DNA from: Cupriavidus sp. WGlv3
Lineage (GTDB): Bacteria > Pseudomonadota > Gammaproteobacteria > Burkholderiales > Burkholderiaceae
Assembly: GCF_023952475.1 (NCBI RefSeq)
Contig: NZ_JALHRX010000003.1
Location: 186,001 to 250,000 of the forward strand
DNA length: 64,000 bases
Direction: 5' to 3'
Part shown: positions 36,010 to 48,132 of the stretch, piece by piece
How positions within the stretch are numbered: the stretch's first letter is position 1
Layout: every line of letters begins with the position of its first letter
Made by a program: the position numbers and the translations under genes
The notes under the pieces: model-generated
The model's input: only the letters and a program-made list of their open reading frames with translations
Databases searched by the model: none
Told to the model about the DNA's origin: nothing

Positions 36010-36609
36010 TTATCGTTTTTCAGACGCGGCGGTCTGGTTGGCCTGCGCGATCGCGGCGATCTCCAGCGCCGGGTCGACCGCGTGCTTGCGGAAGGCCGAG
36101 AACGGCAGTTCTCCCTTCAGATAGGCGAAGCGCTTGATCAGCTCGGACAGGCCCTGCAGGATCATCAGGGCAAAACCCGCCACGATCAGGAACTTGGCCG
36201 GCCAGCGGATCAGGCCGCCGGCGTTGCCGGACATCTCATGGCCGGCGTAGGACAGCCAGAAGTAGGGGATCGACAACCAGAGGATGATGGCGGAGATCGG
36301 CAGCAGGAAGAACAGGATGCCGAATACGTCGATCCAGACCTGGGTGCGCTCGGAGAAGCGGCCGGCGACGACATCGATGCGCACATGCTCGTCGCGGCGC
36401 AGGGTGTACGGGGCGCCGAGCAGAAACACGCCGGCGAACATATACCACTGCAGTTCGAGCCAGGCGTTGGAACTGATGCTGAAGGTGTAGCGAATGATGG
36501 CGTTGCCTGCGCAGACCAGCACGGCCAGCAGGACCAGCCATTTCGCCCACTGCCCGATGAAAGCATTCACGGCGTCGATAAGCCGCGAGATCCTCATGAG
36601 GGAAGACAT
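36010..36609 (-). CDS. dctQ: TRAP transporter small permease (DctQ type)
   Basis: A 199-residue membrane protein with four predicted helices, starting LVLLAVLVCAGNAIIRY. The DctQ signature NAWLELQWYMFAGVFLLGAPYTLRRDEHVRIDV is present in the first half. It lies 12 bases before dctM, with which it forms the membrane part of the TRAP carrier. The promoter should be in the 295-base gap before argH. Confidence 0.9.
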   Translation of the reverse strand: MSSLMRISRLIDAVNAFIGQWAKWLVLLAVLVCAGNAIIRYTFSISSNAWLELQWYMFAGVFLLGAPYTLRRDEHVRIDVVAGRFSERTQVWIDVFGILFFLLPISAIILWLSIPYFWLSYAGHEMSGNAGGLIRWPAKFLIVAGFALMILQGLSELIKRFAYLKGELPFSAFRKHAVDPALEIAAIAQANQTAASEKR

Positions 36610-36844
36610 GTGATCGTCCTAGGGATTGGGGGATACAGGGGGTGGCGCGTTAGTCTACGGCGTCGGCGGCCTCGCATCTTTAGGGTGAATCCCCAGTGCA
36701 TCACATTTTCCTGGCAGTTTGCACCAGATATGTGCAGATTCGCTGGTCATGCCATGTCGATTCGATATTCCCGGAGGGGAAATCGCCGCCCGGCGGCGTC
36801 CGCTTCATACAATCTGCAACACTCGTCGGTGCGCCGGCGGACAG

Positions 36845-36874
36845 AAAAGAAAAACGGGAGCTTGCGCTCCCGTT
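36845..36874 (-). terminator. Intrinsic terminator of argH
   Basis: On the minus strand, a 9-base AACGGGAGC/GCTCCCGTT stem with a 4-base loop precedes TTTCTTTTCT. It begins 31 bases past the argH stop. A standard rho-independent terminator. Confidence 0.85.
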
Positions 36875-36904
36875 GCGGCTTGCCGGATTACCGGGGCAGG
36901 ATGG

Positions 36905-38323
36905 TCAGCCGTTCAGCGCCTTGCGGGCCGCGGCGATGGCCGCGCGCACCTGGTCCGGCGCGGTGCCGCCGATATGGTTGCGCGCCGCGACCGAGCCTTC
37001 CAGCGTCAGCACCGCATGCACGTCGTCGCCGATCAGCGCGGCCTGGTTGCCCAGGCCGGAGACCTCGCGCAGCTCGGCCACGGTCAGGTCGGCCAGGTCG
37101 CACTGGCGGCCGTCGCAGGCGCGCACGGCGTGGGCCACGGCCTCATGCGCGTCGCGGAAGGGCAGGCCCTTCTTCACCAGGTAGTCGGCCAGGTCGGTGG
37201 CGGTGGCATAGCCTTGCAGCGCGGCGGCGCGCATCGCTTCGGGCTTGACGCTGATGCCCGGCACCATGTCGGCGAAGATGCGCAGGGTGTCGACCACGGT
37301 ATCGACCGTGTCGAACAGCGGCTCCTTGTCTTCCTGGTTGTCCTTGTTGTACGCCAGCGGCTGGCCCTTCATCAGCGTCAGCAGGCCGATCAGGTGGCCG
37401 TTGACGCGGCCGGTCTTGCCGCGCGCGAGCTCGGGCACGTCCGGGTTCTTCTTCTGCGGCATGATCGAGCTGCCGGTGCAGAAGCGGTCGGCGATGTCGA
37501 TAAAGCCCACGCGCGGGCTCATCCACAGCACCAGCTCTTCCGAGAAGCGCGACACGTGGGTCATCACCAGCGCCGCGGCGGCGCAGAATTCGATGGCGAA
37601 GTCGCGGTCCGAGACGGCATCGAGCGAGTTGCGGCAGACGCCGTCGAAGCCCAGTTGCTGCGCGACGAACTCGCGGTCGATCGGGTAGCTGGTGCCGGCC
37701 AGCGCGGCGGCGCCCAGCGGCAGGCGGTTGACGCGCTTGCGGCAGTCGGCCATGCGCTCGGCGTCGCGCGTGAACATCTCGTTGTAAGCCAGCAGGTGGT
37801 GGCCGAAGGTGACCGGCTGCGCCACCTGCAGGTGGGTGAAGCCCGGCAGGATGGTGTCGGCGTGCTGTTCGGCCAGGTCGAGCAGCGAGGTACGCAGCGC
37901 GCCCAGCAGCACGATGATGTTGTCGATCTCGCTGCGCAGCCACAGGCGGATGTCGGTGGCGACCTGGTCGTTGCGCGAGCGGCCGGTGTGCAGGCGCTTG
38001 CCGGCATCGCCCACCAGCGCGGTCAGGCGCGCCTCGATGTTCAGGTGGACGTCTTCCAGGTCCAGCTTCCATTCAAAGCTGCCGGCCTCGATCTCGCCCC
38101 GGATCTGCACCATGCCGCGCTCGATCTCGGCGCGGTCGGCCTCGGCGATGATGCCCTGCTTTGCCAGCATGGCCGCGTGGGCCAGCGAGCCCTGGATGTC
38201 GAACAGGGCCAGGCGCTTGTCGAAGAACACCGAGGCGGTGTAGCGCTTCACCAGGTCGGACATCGGTTCGGAGAAGCGGGCGGACCAGGCTTCGCCTTTC
38301 TTGGCAAGTTGGGAGGTGGACAT
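36905..38323 (-). CDS. argH: Argininosuccinate lyase
   Basis: A 472-residue enzyme splitting argininosuccinate into arginine and fumarate, the last step of arginine synthesis. The fumarase-superfamily signature [12 protein letters not shown] is intact, as are [12 protein letters not shown] and [16 protein letters not shown]. The length is normal, and a strong terminator follows. It is monocistronic by layout. The other arginine genes are elsewhere. Confidence 0.97.
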   Translation of the reverse strand: MSTSQLAKKGEAWSARFSEPMSDLVKRYTASVFFDKRLALFDIQGSLAHAAMLAKQGIIAEADRAEIERGMVQIRGEIEAGSFEWKLDLEDVHLNIEARLTALVGDAGKRLHTGRSRNDQVATDIRLWLRSEIDNIIVLLGALRTSLLDLAEQHADTILPGFTHLQVAQPVTFGHHLLAYNEMFTRDAERMADCRKRVNRLPLGAAALAGTSYPIDREFVAQQLGFDGVCRNSLDAVSDRDFAIEFCAAAALVMTHVSRFSEELVLWMSPRVGFIDIADRFCTGSSIMPQKKNPDVPELARGKTGRVNGHLIGLLTLMKGQPLAYNKDNQEDKEPLFDTVDTVVDTLRIFADMVPGISVKPEAMRAAALQGYATATDLADYLVKKGLPFRDAHEAVAHAVRACDGRQCDLADLTVAELREVSGLGNQAALIGDDVHAVLTLEGSVAARNHIGGTAPDQVRAAIAAARKALNG

Positions 38324-38455
38324 GGACGTCGGCTGCAGTGGCTCGCGCGGCAGGCGGCCGGCGTGCGGACGGCGGCGGGCGCGAAAAATTGGGAAACGGC
38401 GATTATATCGCCCGGCGGACCGCTGGCGGTGCGGGCTGCGACGGCGGGGCGATGC

Positions 38456-39208
38456 TCAGGGCCGGCTGTGGAGCACGGGTCCCTTGAACACCACCGGACC
38501 GCTGGGCCCGTCGGCATTGGTCGAGCCGCCGGCCGGTTCGATGCTGGCGGCCAGCGCGGACACCGCCGTTGGCGGCTGCGCCAGCGCCAGCCGCGCTTGC
38601 GGCACACGGCCGATCAGTCCCAGCGACTGTGGCTTGCCGCCTGCAGGCAGCGCCCACAGCTGCAATACCTGCTGATCATTCAGGGTCAGGTGATCCAGTC
38701 GGCGCACCACAAGGTCGCCGCTGCCTGCATCCCATGACACCAGCAAGGCCGGCTGCGCGCGGTCGTCGTTGAGCACGGCGATGACGTCGCCGGGCGCCGC
38801 GTCGCGCTGGGACGCCAGCTGCATGCCGATGCCGATGGCCAGCACCGCCACCACCGCCATCGCCGCCGCGGCGCCGCGCCAGAACACCGGCGCCGACCAC
38901 AGGCGCTGCCACCAGCTGCCGGCGCCGGCACCAGCGGCGCGGAGTGCGGCGGGCGAACTGCGCTCCTCTGCCGCCTTCCAGCCAAGCCGTTCCTCGATCC
39001 CGCACCAGACTTTGTCGACCGGCTCGGCCGCCGCCTGCAATTCGGCCACGCCGGCAAGGCGCGCCTGCCAGCGATGGATCGCCGCGCGCACCGCCGGCTC
39101 TTCATGCGCCAGCCGCTCCAGGCGACGGCGTGCGCCGCCGCGCAGCACGCCCAGCGCATACTGGGCCGCGATCCGGTCGAGCAGGTCGGGATGGCTGGCC
39201 AGCTTCAT
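38456..39208 (-). CDS. RskA-type anti-sigma factor
   Basis: A 250-residue membrane protein: a cytoplasmic sigma-binding part (residues 1 to about 100), one membrane helix (about 112-132) and a periplasmic RskA-like beta domain (GDVIAVLNDDRAQPALLVSWD; LQLWALPAGGKPQSLGLI). The zinc HxxxCxxC motif of ZAS anti-sigmas is absent. It overlaps the ECF sigma gene by 4 bases (ATGA), the usual sigma/anti-sigma pairing. Regulated proteolysis in response to an envelope signal is the family mechanism. Confidence 0.88.
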   Translation of the reverse strand: MKLASHPDLLDRIAAQYALGVLRGGARRRLERLAHEEPAVRAAIHRWQARLAGVAELQAAAEPVDKVWCGIEERLGWKAAEERSSPAALRAAGAGAGSWWQRLWSAPVFWRGAAAAMAVVAVLAIGIGMQLASQRDAAPGDVIAVLNDDRAQPALLVSWDAGSGDLVVRRLDHLTLNDQQVLQLWALPAGGKPQSLGLIGRVPQARLALAQPPTAVSALAASIEPAGGSTNADGPSGPVVFKGPVLHSRP

Positions 39209-39804
39209 GCCGCGCCCTCCATGCAGCTGCGCAGCCGCTCCAGCCCGCGCCGGATCCAGGACTTGACCGTCCCCAGCGGCGCGCGCAGGCGCTCGGCCAG
39301 CTCGGCGTGGCTCAGGTCCTGCAGATAGGCCAGCATGATGGCCTGGCGCTGGGACTGCTCCAGCCGCTGCAGGCAGCGGTTGAGCGCGCGCGCCTGCTGG
39401 CTGGCCTCGGCCAGCTCGGCGGGCCCGGCGGCGTCGTCGGCCAGCCATTCGGCCAGGTCCTGCTCCAGCTCGGCGGTCTGCGGCACGCGCGCCGCCGCCG
39501 CCCGGCGCAGGCAGTCGAGCGCGCGGTTGCGCACGATCGCGGTCATCCACGTCATCGGCGCGGCCAGCTGCGGCCGGTAGTCGCCGGCGTGGTGCCAGAT
39601 GCTGACAAAGCTTTCCTGCACGACGTCCTCCGCCCAATCGCGCCTGCCGGTAATACGCAGCGCAAGGCCAAACAGTTTCGTTGCGGTGAGGTCGTAGAGC
39701 GCGCGCAGCGCCTGGCGCTCGCCCACGGCCACGGCCTGCAACAGTCCTTCCAGCCGGTCAGGGCTGGCGGGCGCGGCATAGGACGGCTGCGGGGAGGGCG
39801 GCAC
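39205..39804 (-). CDS. ECF RNA polymerase sigma factor (SigK/RskA-linked type)
   Basis: A 199-residue ECF sigma factor. Region 2 is TKLFGLALRITGRRDWAEDVVQESFVSIWHHA (in parts), with PMTWMTAIVRNRALDCLRR. Region 4 is QRQAIMLAYLQDLSHAELAERLRAPLGTVKSWIRRGLERL (in parts). GTG 39804 was chosen because AAGGA precedes it at good spacing. A TTG at 39822 in the same frame lacks a ribosome site. A TATAAT on the minus strand (39837-39842) fits a promoter just upstream. It is divergent from the ferritin-like gene, a probable target. Confidence 0.9.
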   Translation of the reverse strand: MPPSPQPSYAAPASPDRLEGLLQAVAVGERQALRALYDLTATKLFGLALRITGRRDWAEDVVQESFVSIWHHAGDYRPQLAAPMTWMTAIVRNRALDCLRRAAAARVPQTAELEQDLAEWLADDAAGPAELAEASQQARALNRCLQRLEQSQRQAIMLAYLQDLSHAELAERLRAPLGTVKSWIRRGLERLRSCMEGAA

Positions 39805-39836
39805 CGGGACGGATCCTTGCAAGGAGGCTTTGCCGG

Positions 39837-39842
39837 ATTATA
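39837..39842 (-). promoter_or_regulatory. -10 element (TATAAT) upstream of the ECF sigma gene
   Basis: A perfect TATAAT on the minus strand, 33 bases before the GTG start. I see no good -35 at 16-18 bases, so another factor or a weak promoter is possible. Confidence 0.35.
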
Positions 39843-39948
39843 GGTAGCGCCGCATCCAAACGCCCGGCAGCTGCGTAGATGTCGACAGGCGCAAGCCAGG
39901 CACCCCGTCCCAGGGGCGCCACGTTGTCATCCCACACAGGAGCACACC

Positions 39949-40560
39949 ATGGACCGCATCTCACAGAGGCCCGCGCGCGAGCCCGTCACCATCATCACGC
40001 CGCCGGACGCGCGCCGGCGCGGGCTGCTCAAGGCGCCTGGCCTGTTCGCGCTGGGCTCGCTGGCCGTCATCACGCTCGGCGAATCGATGCCGGCGTGGGC
40101 GCAGACGCAATCGGGCAGCACCAAGGACGACATCAATATCCTCAACACCGCGCTGGGGCTGGAATACCAGGCGATCGCGGCCTACCAGGTCGGCGCCGAA
40201 AGCGGGCTGCTGCAGATGCCGGTGCTGGCCACCGCGGTCAAGTTCCAGGACCACCACAAGGCGCATGCGCAGGTGCTGGCCGGGACGGTGTCGAAGCTGG
40301 GCGGCACCCCGGTGGTGGCGAAGAAGGCGTCGGCGTATGAGTTCCCGACCGAAAAGCTGAAGACGCAGGCCGACGTGCTGCGCTTTGCCGCGGGGCTGGA
40401 GAAGGGCGCGACCGCGGCTTACCTCGGCGTGCTGCCAAATTTCCACAATCGCGAGCTGACGCGCGCGGCCGGCAGCATCCTCGGCGATGAGGCGATGCAC
40501 TGGGCGGTGCTGCTGCACGCGCTGGGTGAGGATCCGGTGCCGGGGGCGTTTGTCGGGTGA
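39949..40560 (+). CDS. Exported ferritin-like domain protein
   Basis: A 203-residue protein with a Tat-like signal (RRRGLLKAPG at residues 22-31, then LFALGSLAVITLG) and likely cleavage after AWA. The mature part is a ferritin-like four-helix fold: ALGLEYQAIAAYQ, FQDHHKAHAQVL, GLEKGATAAYLG and ILGDEAMHWAVLLHAL supply Glu and His that could bind a metal pair. Tat export fits a cofactor loaded before transport. The start is 144 bases from the divergent ECF sigma gene. Enzymatic role unknown. Confidence 0.8.
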   Translation: MDRISQRPAREPVTIITPPDARRRGLLKAPGLFALGSLAVITLGESMPAWAQTQSGSTKDDINILNTALGLEYQAIAAYQVGAESGLLQMPVLATAVKFQDHHKAHAQVLAGTVSKLGGTPVVAKKASAYEFPTEKLKTQADVLRFAAGLEKGATAAYLGVLPNFHNRELTRAAGSILGDEAMHWAVLLHALGEDPVPGAFVG

Positions 40561-40580
40561 AGCGGTTGAAGCTTGCCAAG

Positions 40581-40622
40581 GGTTTGCTCCCCTCTCCCAT
40601 AAATGGGAGAGGGGAGCAAACC
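40581..40622. terminator. 20-base perfect palindrome between convergent genes
   Basis: GGTTTGCTCCCCTCTCCCAT (40581-40600) is followed after two bases by its exact reverse complement (40603-40622). It lies between the convergent ends of the ferritin-like gene and ppc, so it could end transcription from both sides. TTTG/CAAA at the base gives short U-rich ends. It shares its CCCTCTCCC core with 12766-12790. Confidence 0.65.
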
Positions 40623-40650
40623 GGCAGCCCTCTCAAGCGCAGTAGGACGC

Positions 40651-43686
<3,036 letters not shown>

Positions 43687-43760
43687 GCAATCTCCTCTTG
43701 CTTCTCTAAGCTTATCTAATGGTGCGGAGGGGCGATTGGGCCGCGTGCTACCATTGACGC

Positions 43761-44771
43761 ATGTCGTCCGCCACCCCGTCTTCCGCTACCGCTGTCGTGT
43801 CTCGCAACCTTCCGCAAAAGCTCGTTATTGCCTCCCGAGAGAGCCGTCTGGCGCTGTGGCAGGCAGAACATGTGCGTGCTGCATTGCAACAATACTATCC
43901 CGCGTGCGACGTGTCCATTCTTGGCATGACCACGCGCGGAGACCAGATTCTAGACCGTACGCTGTCCAAAGTCGGCGGCAAGGGTCTGTTTGTGAAAGAA
44001 CTGGAGTTCGCGATGGACGAAGGCCGGGCCGACCTCGCGGTGCATTCGCTCAAGGATGTGCCGATGGAGCTGCCGCCCGGTTTCACCCTGGCCGCGGTGA
44101 TGGAGCGCGAAGACCCGCGCGACGCGCTGGTGTCGTCGGCTTATGCTTCGCTGGACGAGATGCCGGCCGGCACCGTGGTCGGCACCTCCAGCCTGCGCCG
44201 CGAAGCCGCCTTGCGCAGCCGCTACCCGCACCTGGTGGTCAAGCCGCTGCGCGGCAACCTCGACACGCGGCTGGGCAAGCTTGATCGCGGCGAGTATGGC
44301 GCCATCATCCTGGCTGCCGCGGGCCTGAAGCGGCTCGGGCTGGGCGAGCGCATCCGCGCGCTGATCCCGGTCGAGGCGTCGTTGCCGGCCGCGGGGCAGG
44401 GCGCGCTGGGCATCGAGACCCTTTCCACCCGTCCCGAACTGGCCGAATGGCTGGCGCCGCTGAACCACCAGCCGAGCGCGCTCGCCGTGACCGCCGAGCG
44501 CGCCGTGTCGCGCCGGCTGGGCGGTTCCTGCCAGGTTCCGCTGGCGGCGCACGCGCGCTGGGACGGTGACCAGCTGCGGCTGGAGGCCTTCGTCGCCTTG
44601 CCCGACGGCAGCCGAGCCATCCGCGCCGCGGCGACGGGGCCGGCCGCCGACCTGGCTGCCGCCGAAGCGCTCGGACAGGCCTGCGCGAGCGACCTGCTGG
44701 CGCAGGGCGCCGAGTCGATCCTCGCCGCGCTGGCCGATTCAGGCGACGCCGCTGCCCCATCTCCCGCCTGA
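43761..44771 (+). CDS. hemC: Hydroxymethylbilane synthase (porphobilinogen deaminase)
   Basis: A 336-residue enzyme joining four porphobilinogens in haem synthesis. [15 protein letters not shown] opens the conserved part at about residue 17, and the dipyrromethane cofactor attaches to the Cys in [25 protein letters not shown] and [10 protein letters not shown] are also present. A later start near residue 15-17 is possible, since the first residues are Ser/Ala-rich. It heads the hemC-hemDX-hemY run, 9 bases before the next gene. Confidence 0.96.
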   Translation: MSSATPSSATAVVSRNLPQKLVIASRESRLALWQAEHVRAALQQYYPACDVSILGMTTRGDQILDRTLSKVGGKGLFVKELEFAMDEGRADLAVHSLKDVPMELPPGFTLAAVMEREDPRDALVSSAYASLDEMPAGTVVGTSSLRREAALRSRYPHLVVKPLRGNLDTRLGKLDRGEYGAIILAAAGLKRLGLGERIRALIPVEASLPAAGQGALGIETLSTRPELAEWLAPLNHQPSALAVTAERAVSRRLGGSCQVPLAAHARWDGDQLRLEAFVALPDGSRAIRAAATGPAADLAAAEALGQACASDLLAQGAESILAALADSGDAAAPSPA

Positions 44772-44780
44772 GGCTGCCCG

Positions 44781-46916
44781 ATGCCCCGCCCGACCGTCGT
44801 TGTGACACGACCCGCCGGGCAGTCCCGGCAACTGACCGAGGCCCTGCAGGGCGCCGGTCTGGATGTACTCAGCTTCCCGCTGCTGGCGATTGGCCCGGCC
44901 GCTGACGACGCGCCGCTGCGCGCGGCGCTGGCGCGGCTGGACACGTTTGCGCTGGTGGTGTTCGTCAGTCCCAATGCCATTGCCTTTGCGCTGGACGCGC
45001 TCGCCGGCGTGCAGGGCGCGGCCGTGGCGCGCTGGCCGGCGCAGGTCGCGGTTGCAGTGGTCGGCCCCGCCAGCATCGCCGCGCTGGCCGAGCGCGGCAT
45101 CGCCGCACCGGCGTATCGCGTGATCGCGCCCGCAGGCGCCAACGCCAACGCCCCGGGCCATGACGATACGGTGCCCGATGCCGAGGTGCTGCGCTTCGAT
45201 TCCGAGGCGCTGTGGGCGCAGCTCGATCCCGCCGCGCTGGCCGGCAAGCCGGTGCTGATCATCCGCGGCAATGGCGGACGCGACTGGCTCGGCGACCGCC
45301 TGCGCGAGGCCGGCGCCCAGGTCGAAGCCGTCGAGGCCTACCAGCGCACGCTGCCGGAACCGACCGCGATGCAATGGCAGGCCGTGCGCGACCACCTGCG
45401 TCCCGGCGCCGCCCCGCATGCCTGGCTGCTAACCAGTTCCGAGGCGGTGCGCAACCTCGACGTGCTGGCACGGCAGCATCTGTCGCCGCAGGAAGACGCT
45501 TCCCTGCGGCAGGTGCAGTGCATCGCGCCCCATGCGAGAATCGCCGAACAGGCGCTGGCGCTGGGCTTCGCCCATATCCAGCGTGCCGCGCCCGGCGATG
45601 CCGGCCTGCTGGCGGCGTGCCTGCAGTGGGCCGATGCTTATGCCGGTCCTGCGCCATCGAGCCTGCCGGGGCCATCCGCACCGGCGGCCGCGAAGCCGGC
45701 CGAAGCAGCCCGGCCAGCCGCCAGCGCACCTGCCGCAGTCCCTGCCATGTCAACGAAGGTCGAACGCGTGACGCAAGAAACCACGTCCTCCTCCGCTACG
45801 CCGCCGCCCGGCGCCGCCCCTGTCTACCCGGCGCAGTCCGCGCAGGCGGTGCCGCCGCAAGGCGCCGGCCACGCCGGCGCTGCCCGTCCCGCCGCGCGCC
45901 GCTCCGCCGCGCTATGGGCGCTGGTCGCCGTGCTGGTAGTGGCGACCGCCGGCGGCTTCTGGTGGCTGCAGCAGCGCGTCGACCACCTGACTGGCGAGCT
46001 GGCGCGCCGCCAGCAAAGCAACGACGCCCTGGTGCAGGAGTCGCGAGTGCTGACGCGCAACGCGCAGGACACCGTCAAGGAGCTGCAGGCCAAGGTCGGC
46101 GCGCTGGAGAACCAGGTCGGCGAGACCCGCGACAAGCAGGTGGCGCTGGAGCAGGTCTACCAGGACCTGATGCGCAATCGCGACGACTGGGAAATCGCCG
46201 AGATCCAGCAGTTGCTGACCAGCGCCGGGCAGCAGCTGCAGCTGACCGGCAACGTGCAAGTCGCGCTGGCCGCGCTGCAAAGCGCCGACGCCCGCCTGGC
46301 GCGCGCCGACAAGCCGCAATACAACCTGCTGCGCCGGGCCATCGCGCGCGACGTGGCGCGCATGAAGGCGGTGCCCGACACCGACCTGACCGGCGCCGCG
46401 ATCAAGCTGGACGAAGCCATCAACCAGATCGACGCGCTGCCGCTGCTGTCGAGCGAACGCATGCTCGAGCGTAGCGAGGCCGATGCCCGCAAGGGTGCCG
46501 CCGCGAACGGTGGCAATGGTGCCAGCGCGCCGGCCGCCGCCAGCGGCACGGGGCCGGGCTGGTTCACCCGCTTCTGGGACTACCTGCGCGAAGAGCTGGC
46601 GCAGGTGATCCGCATCCGCAAGGTCGACGATGCCGAGGCGCTGCTGCTGTCGGGCGACCAGGGCTGGTTCCTGCGCGAGAACGTCAAGCTGCGCCTGCTC
46701 AATGCGCGCCTGGCGCTGCTGTCGCGCAACGAGCCCGTGTTCCGCAACGACCTGGCCGCGGCGCAGGCGATGATCGGCCGCTATTTCGATACCAAGTCGC
46801 GCCGCGTGCAGGGTGTGCTGACGCTGCTGCGGCAGGCTCAGGCCGGCGCGGTCACGGTGCAGCTGCCGACCATGGCCGAGAGCCTGGGCGCGCTGCAGGC
46901 CCTGAAGAAGGAGTAA
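44781..46916 (+). CDS. hemD: Fused uroporphyrinogen-III synthase / HemX-like protein
   Basis: A 711-residue fusion. Residues 1 to about 285 are uroporphyrinogen-III synthase (VVTRPAGQSRQLTEAL; FVSPNAIAFAL; WLLTSSEAVRNL; IAPHARIAEQALALG). A Pro/Ala-rich linker (about 290-375) follows, then a membrane helix (AALWALVAVLVVATAGGFWWL) and a HemX domain with a coiled coil (VKELQAKVGALENQVGETRDKQ). HemD closes the tetrapyrrole ring; HemX is a membrane protein of uncertain role. The frame is open and consistent across the junction. The fusion tethers HemD to the membrane. It ends 4 bases before hemY. Confidence 0.93.
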   Translation: MPRPTVVVTRPAGQSRQLTEALQGAGLDVLSFPLLAIGPAADDAPLRAALARLDTFALVVFVSPNAIAFALDALAGVQGAAVARWPAQVAVAVVGPASIAALAERGIAAPAYRVIAPAGANANAPGHDDTVPDAEVLRFDSEALWAQLDPAALAGKPVLIIRGNGGRDWLGDRLREAGAQVEAVEAYQRTLPEPTAMQWQAVRDHLRPGAAPHAWLLTSSEAVRNLDVLARQHLSPQEDASLRQVQCIAPHARIAEQALALGFAHIQRAAPGDAGLLAACLQWADAYAGPAPSSLPGPSAPAAAKPAEAARPAASAPAAVPAMSTKVERVTQETTSSSATPPPGAAPVYPAQSAQAVPPQGAGHAGAARPAARRSAALWALVAVLVVATAGGFWWLQQRVDHLTGELARRQQSNDALVQESRVLTRNAQDTVKELQAKVGALENQVGETRDKQVALEQVYQDLMRNRDDWEIAEIQQLLTSAGQQLQLTGNVQVALAALQSADARLARADKPQYNLLRRAIARDVARMKAVPDTDLTGAAIKLDEAINQIDALPLLSSERMLERSEADARKGAAANGGNGASAPAAASGTGPGWFTRFWDYLREELAQVIRIRKVDDAEALLLSGDQGWFLRENVKLRLLNARLALLSRNEPVFRNDLAAAQAMIGRYFDTKSRRVQGVLTLLRQAQAGAVTVQLPTMAESLGALQALKKE

Positions 46917-46920
46917 GCCC

Positions 46921-48111
46921 ATGCGCCTTCTGTTCTGGGTTGCGGTCCTGTTTGGCGGCGCCGTCGGGCTGGCCCTGTTCACGCAGTTCAACCACAGCAA
47001 TGTGGTGCTGTTCTATCCGCCGTACCGCGTCGAGCTGTCGCTGAACCTGGCGCTGGCGCTGCTGCTGCTGATCTTCTTCGTGGTATGGACGGTGATGTCC
47101 ACCATCCGCCATCTGGCCGAGATGCCGCGCCGCGCCGCTGCCTACCGCGAGCGCAGCCGCATGAGCAAGGCCCAGGCAGCACTGCGCGAGTCGATCGAAA
47201 ACCTGTTCGCCGGCCGTTTCGCGCGCGCCGAGCGCTGCGCGCGCGAAGCGCAGTCGTGGGACGACCAGGCCCAGACCGCCGCGCTGATCGGCGCGCGCGC
47301 CGCCCACCGCATGCAGGAGACCGAGCGGCGCGACGCCTGGATGGCGCAGGTGACCGACCCCGAGCGCGAGCAGGCGCGGCTGGTGTCGATGGCCGAGCTG
47401 CTGGTCGATGCCCGCGACGCCGACGGCGCGCTCGAAACCATCGCCCAGCTGCAATCGCAGGGCGCGCGCCAGATCCACGTGCAGCGCATCGCGCTGCGCG
47501 CGCACCAGCATTTGAAGAACTGGTCCGAGGTGCTGCGCCTGGCGCGCTCGCTGGAGAAGCGCAACGCGCTGCATCCGGTGCTGGCGCTGCGGCTCAAGCA
47601 GATGGCGGTCGAAGCCATGCTGGAAGAGCGTCGCCACGATGCCGAAGCGCTGTCGGAGTTCTGGCGCTCGCTGTCCGCCGACGAGCGCCGCGCCACCCGC
47701 ATCGCCGAACCGGCGGCGCGCTATTTCGCGGCGCTGGGCCGGCAGAACGAGGCCCGCCGCATCATCGAAGACGCGCTCAAGGTCAACTGGGACAGCCGCC
47801 TGGTGCTGCGCTATGCCGAATGCGCCGTGCCAGGCCATGCGCTGCCACAGATCCAGCAGGCCGAGAAATGGCTGGCCGCGCATCCCGCCGACGCCGACCT
47901 CTACTACACGCTGGGGGTGCTGTGCCTGGGCGAGAAGCTGTGGGGCAAGGCCCAGTCCAGCTTCGAGCGCGCGCTCAAGTATGCCGATCCCGACCAGCAG
48001 CGTCGCCTGCGCGTGCGCACGCACCTGGCGCTGGCGCGGCTGTTCGAGGAAACCGAGCGCTTCGAGGACGCGCAGCGCCACTATCGCGAAAGCGCAATGC
48101 TGGCCGCCTGA
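46921..48111 (+). CDS. hemY: HemY-like haem biosynthesis-associated membrane protein
   Basis: A 396-residue proteobacterial HemY (not the Bacillus protoporphyrinogen oxidase). Two N-terminal membrane helices (residues about 3-20 and 40-60) are followed by TPR-like repeats in the rest (AALRESIENLFAGRFARAERCAREA; DADLYYTLGVLCLGEKLWGKAQSSFERAL). It is coupled to the hemD fusion 4 bases upstream. The role in tetrapyrrole metabolism is not settled. Confidence 0.92.
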   Translation: MRLLFWVAVLFGGAVGLALFTQFNHSNVVLFYPPYRVELSLNLALALLLLIFFVVWTVMSTIRHLAEMPRRAAAYRERSRMSKAQAALRESIENLFAGRFARAERCAREAQSWDDQAQTAALIGARAAHRMQETERRDAWMAQVTDPEREQARLVSMAELLVDARDADGALETIAQLQSQGARQIHVQRIALRAHQHLKNWSEVLRLARSLEKRNALHPVLALRLKQMAVEAMLEERRHDAEALSEFWRSLSADERRATRIAEPAARYFAALGRQNEARRIIEDALKVNWDSRLVLRYAECAVPGHALPQIQQAEKWLAAHPADADLYYTLGVLCLGEKLWGKAQSSFERALKYADPDQQRRLRVRTHLALARLFEETERFEDAQRHYRESAMLAA

Positions 48112-48132
48112 CGGGCACGCCGGCCGGCGCGT

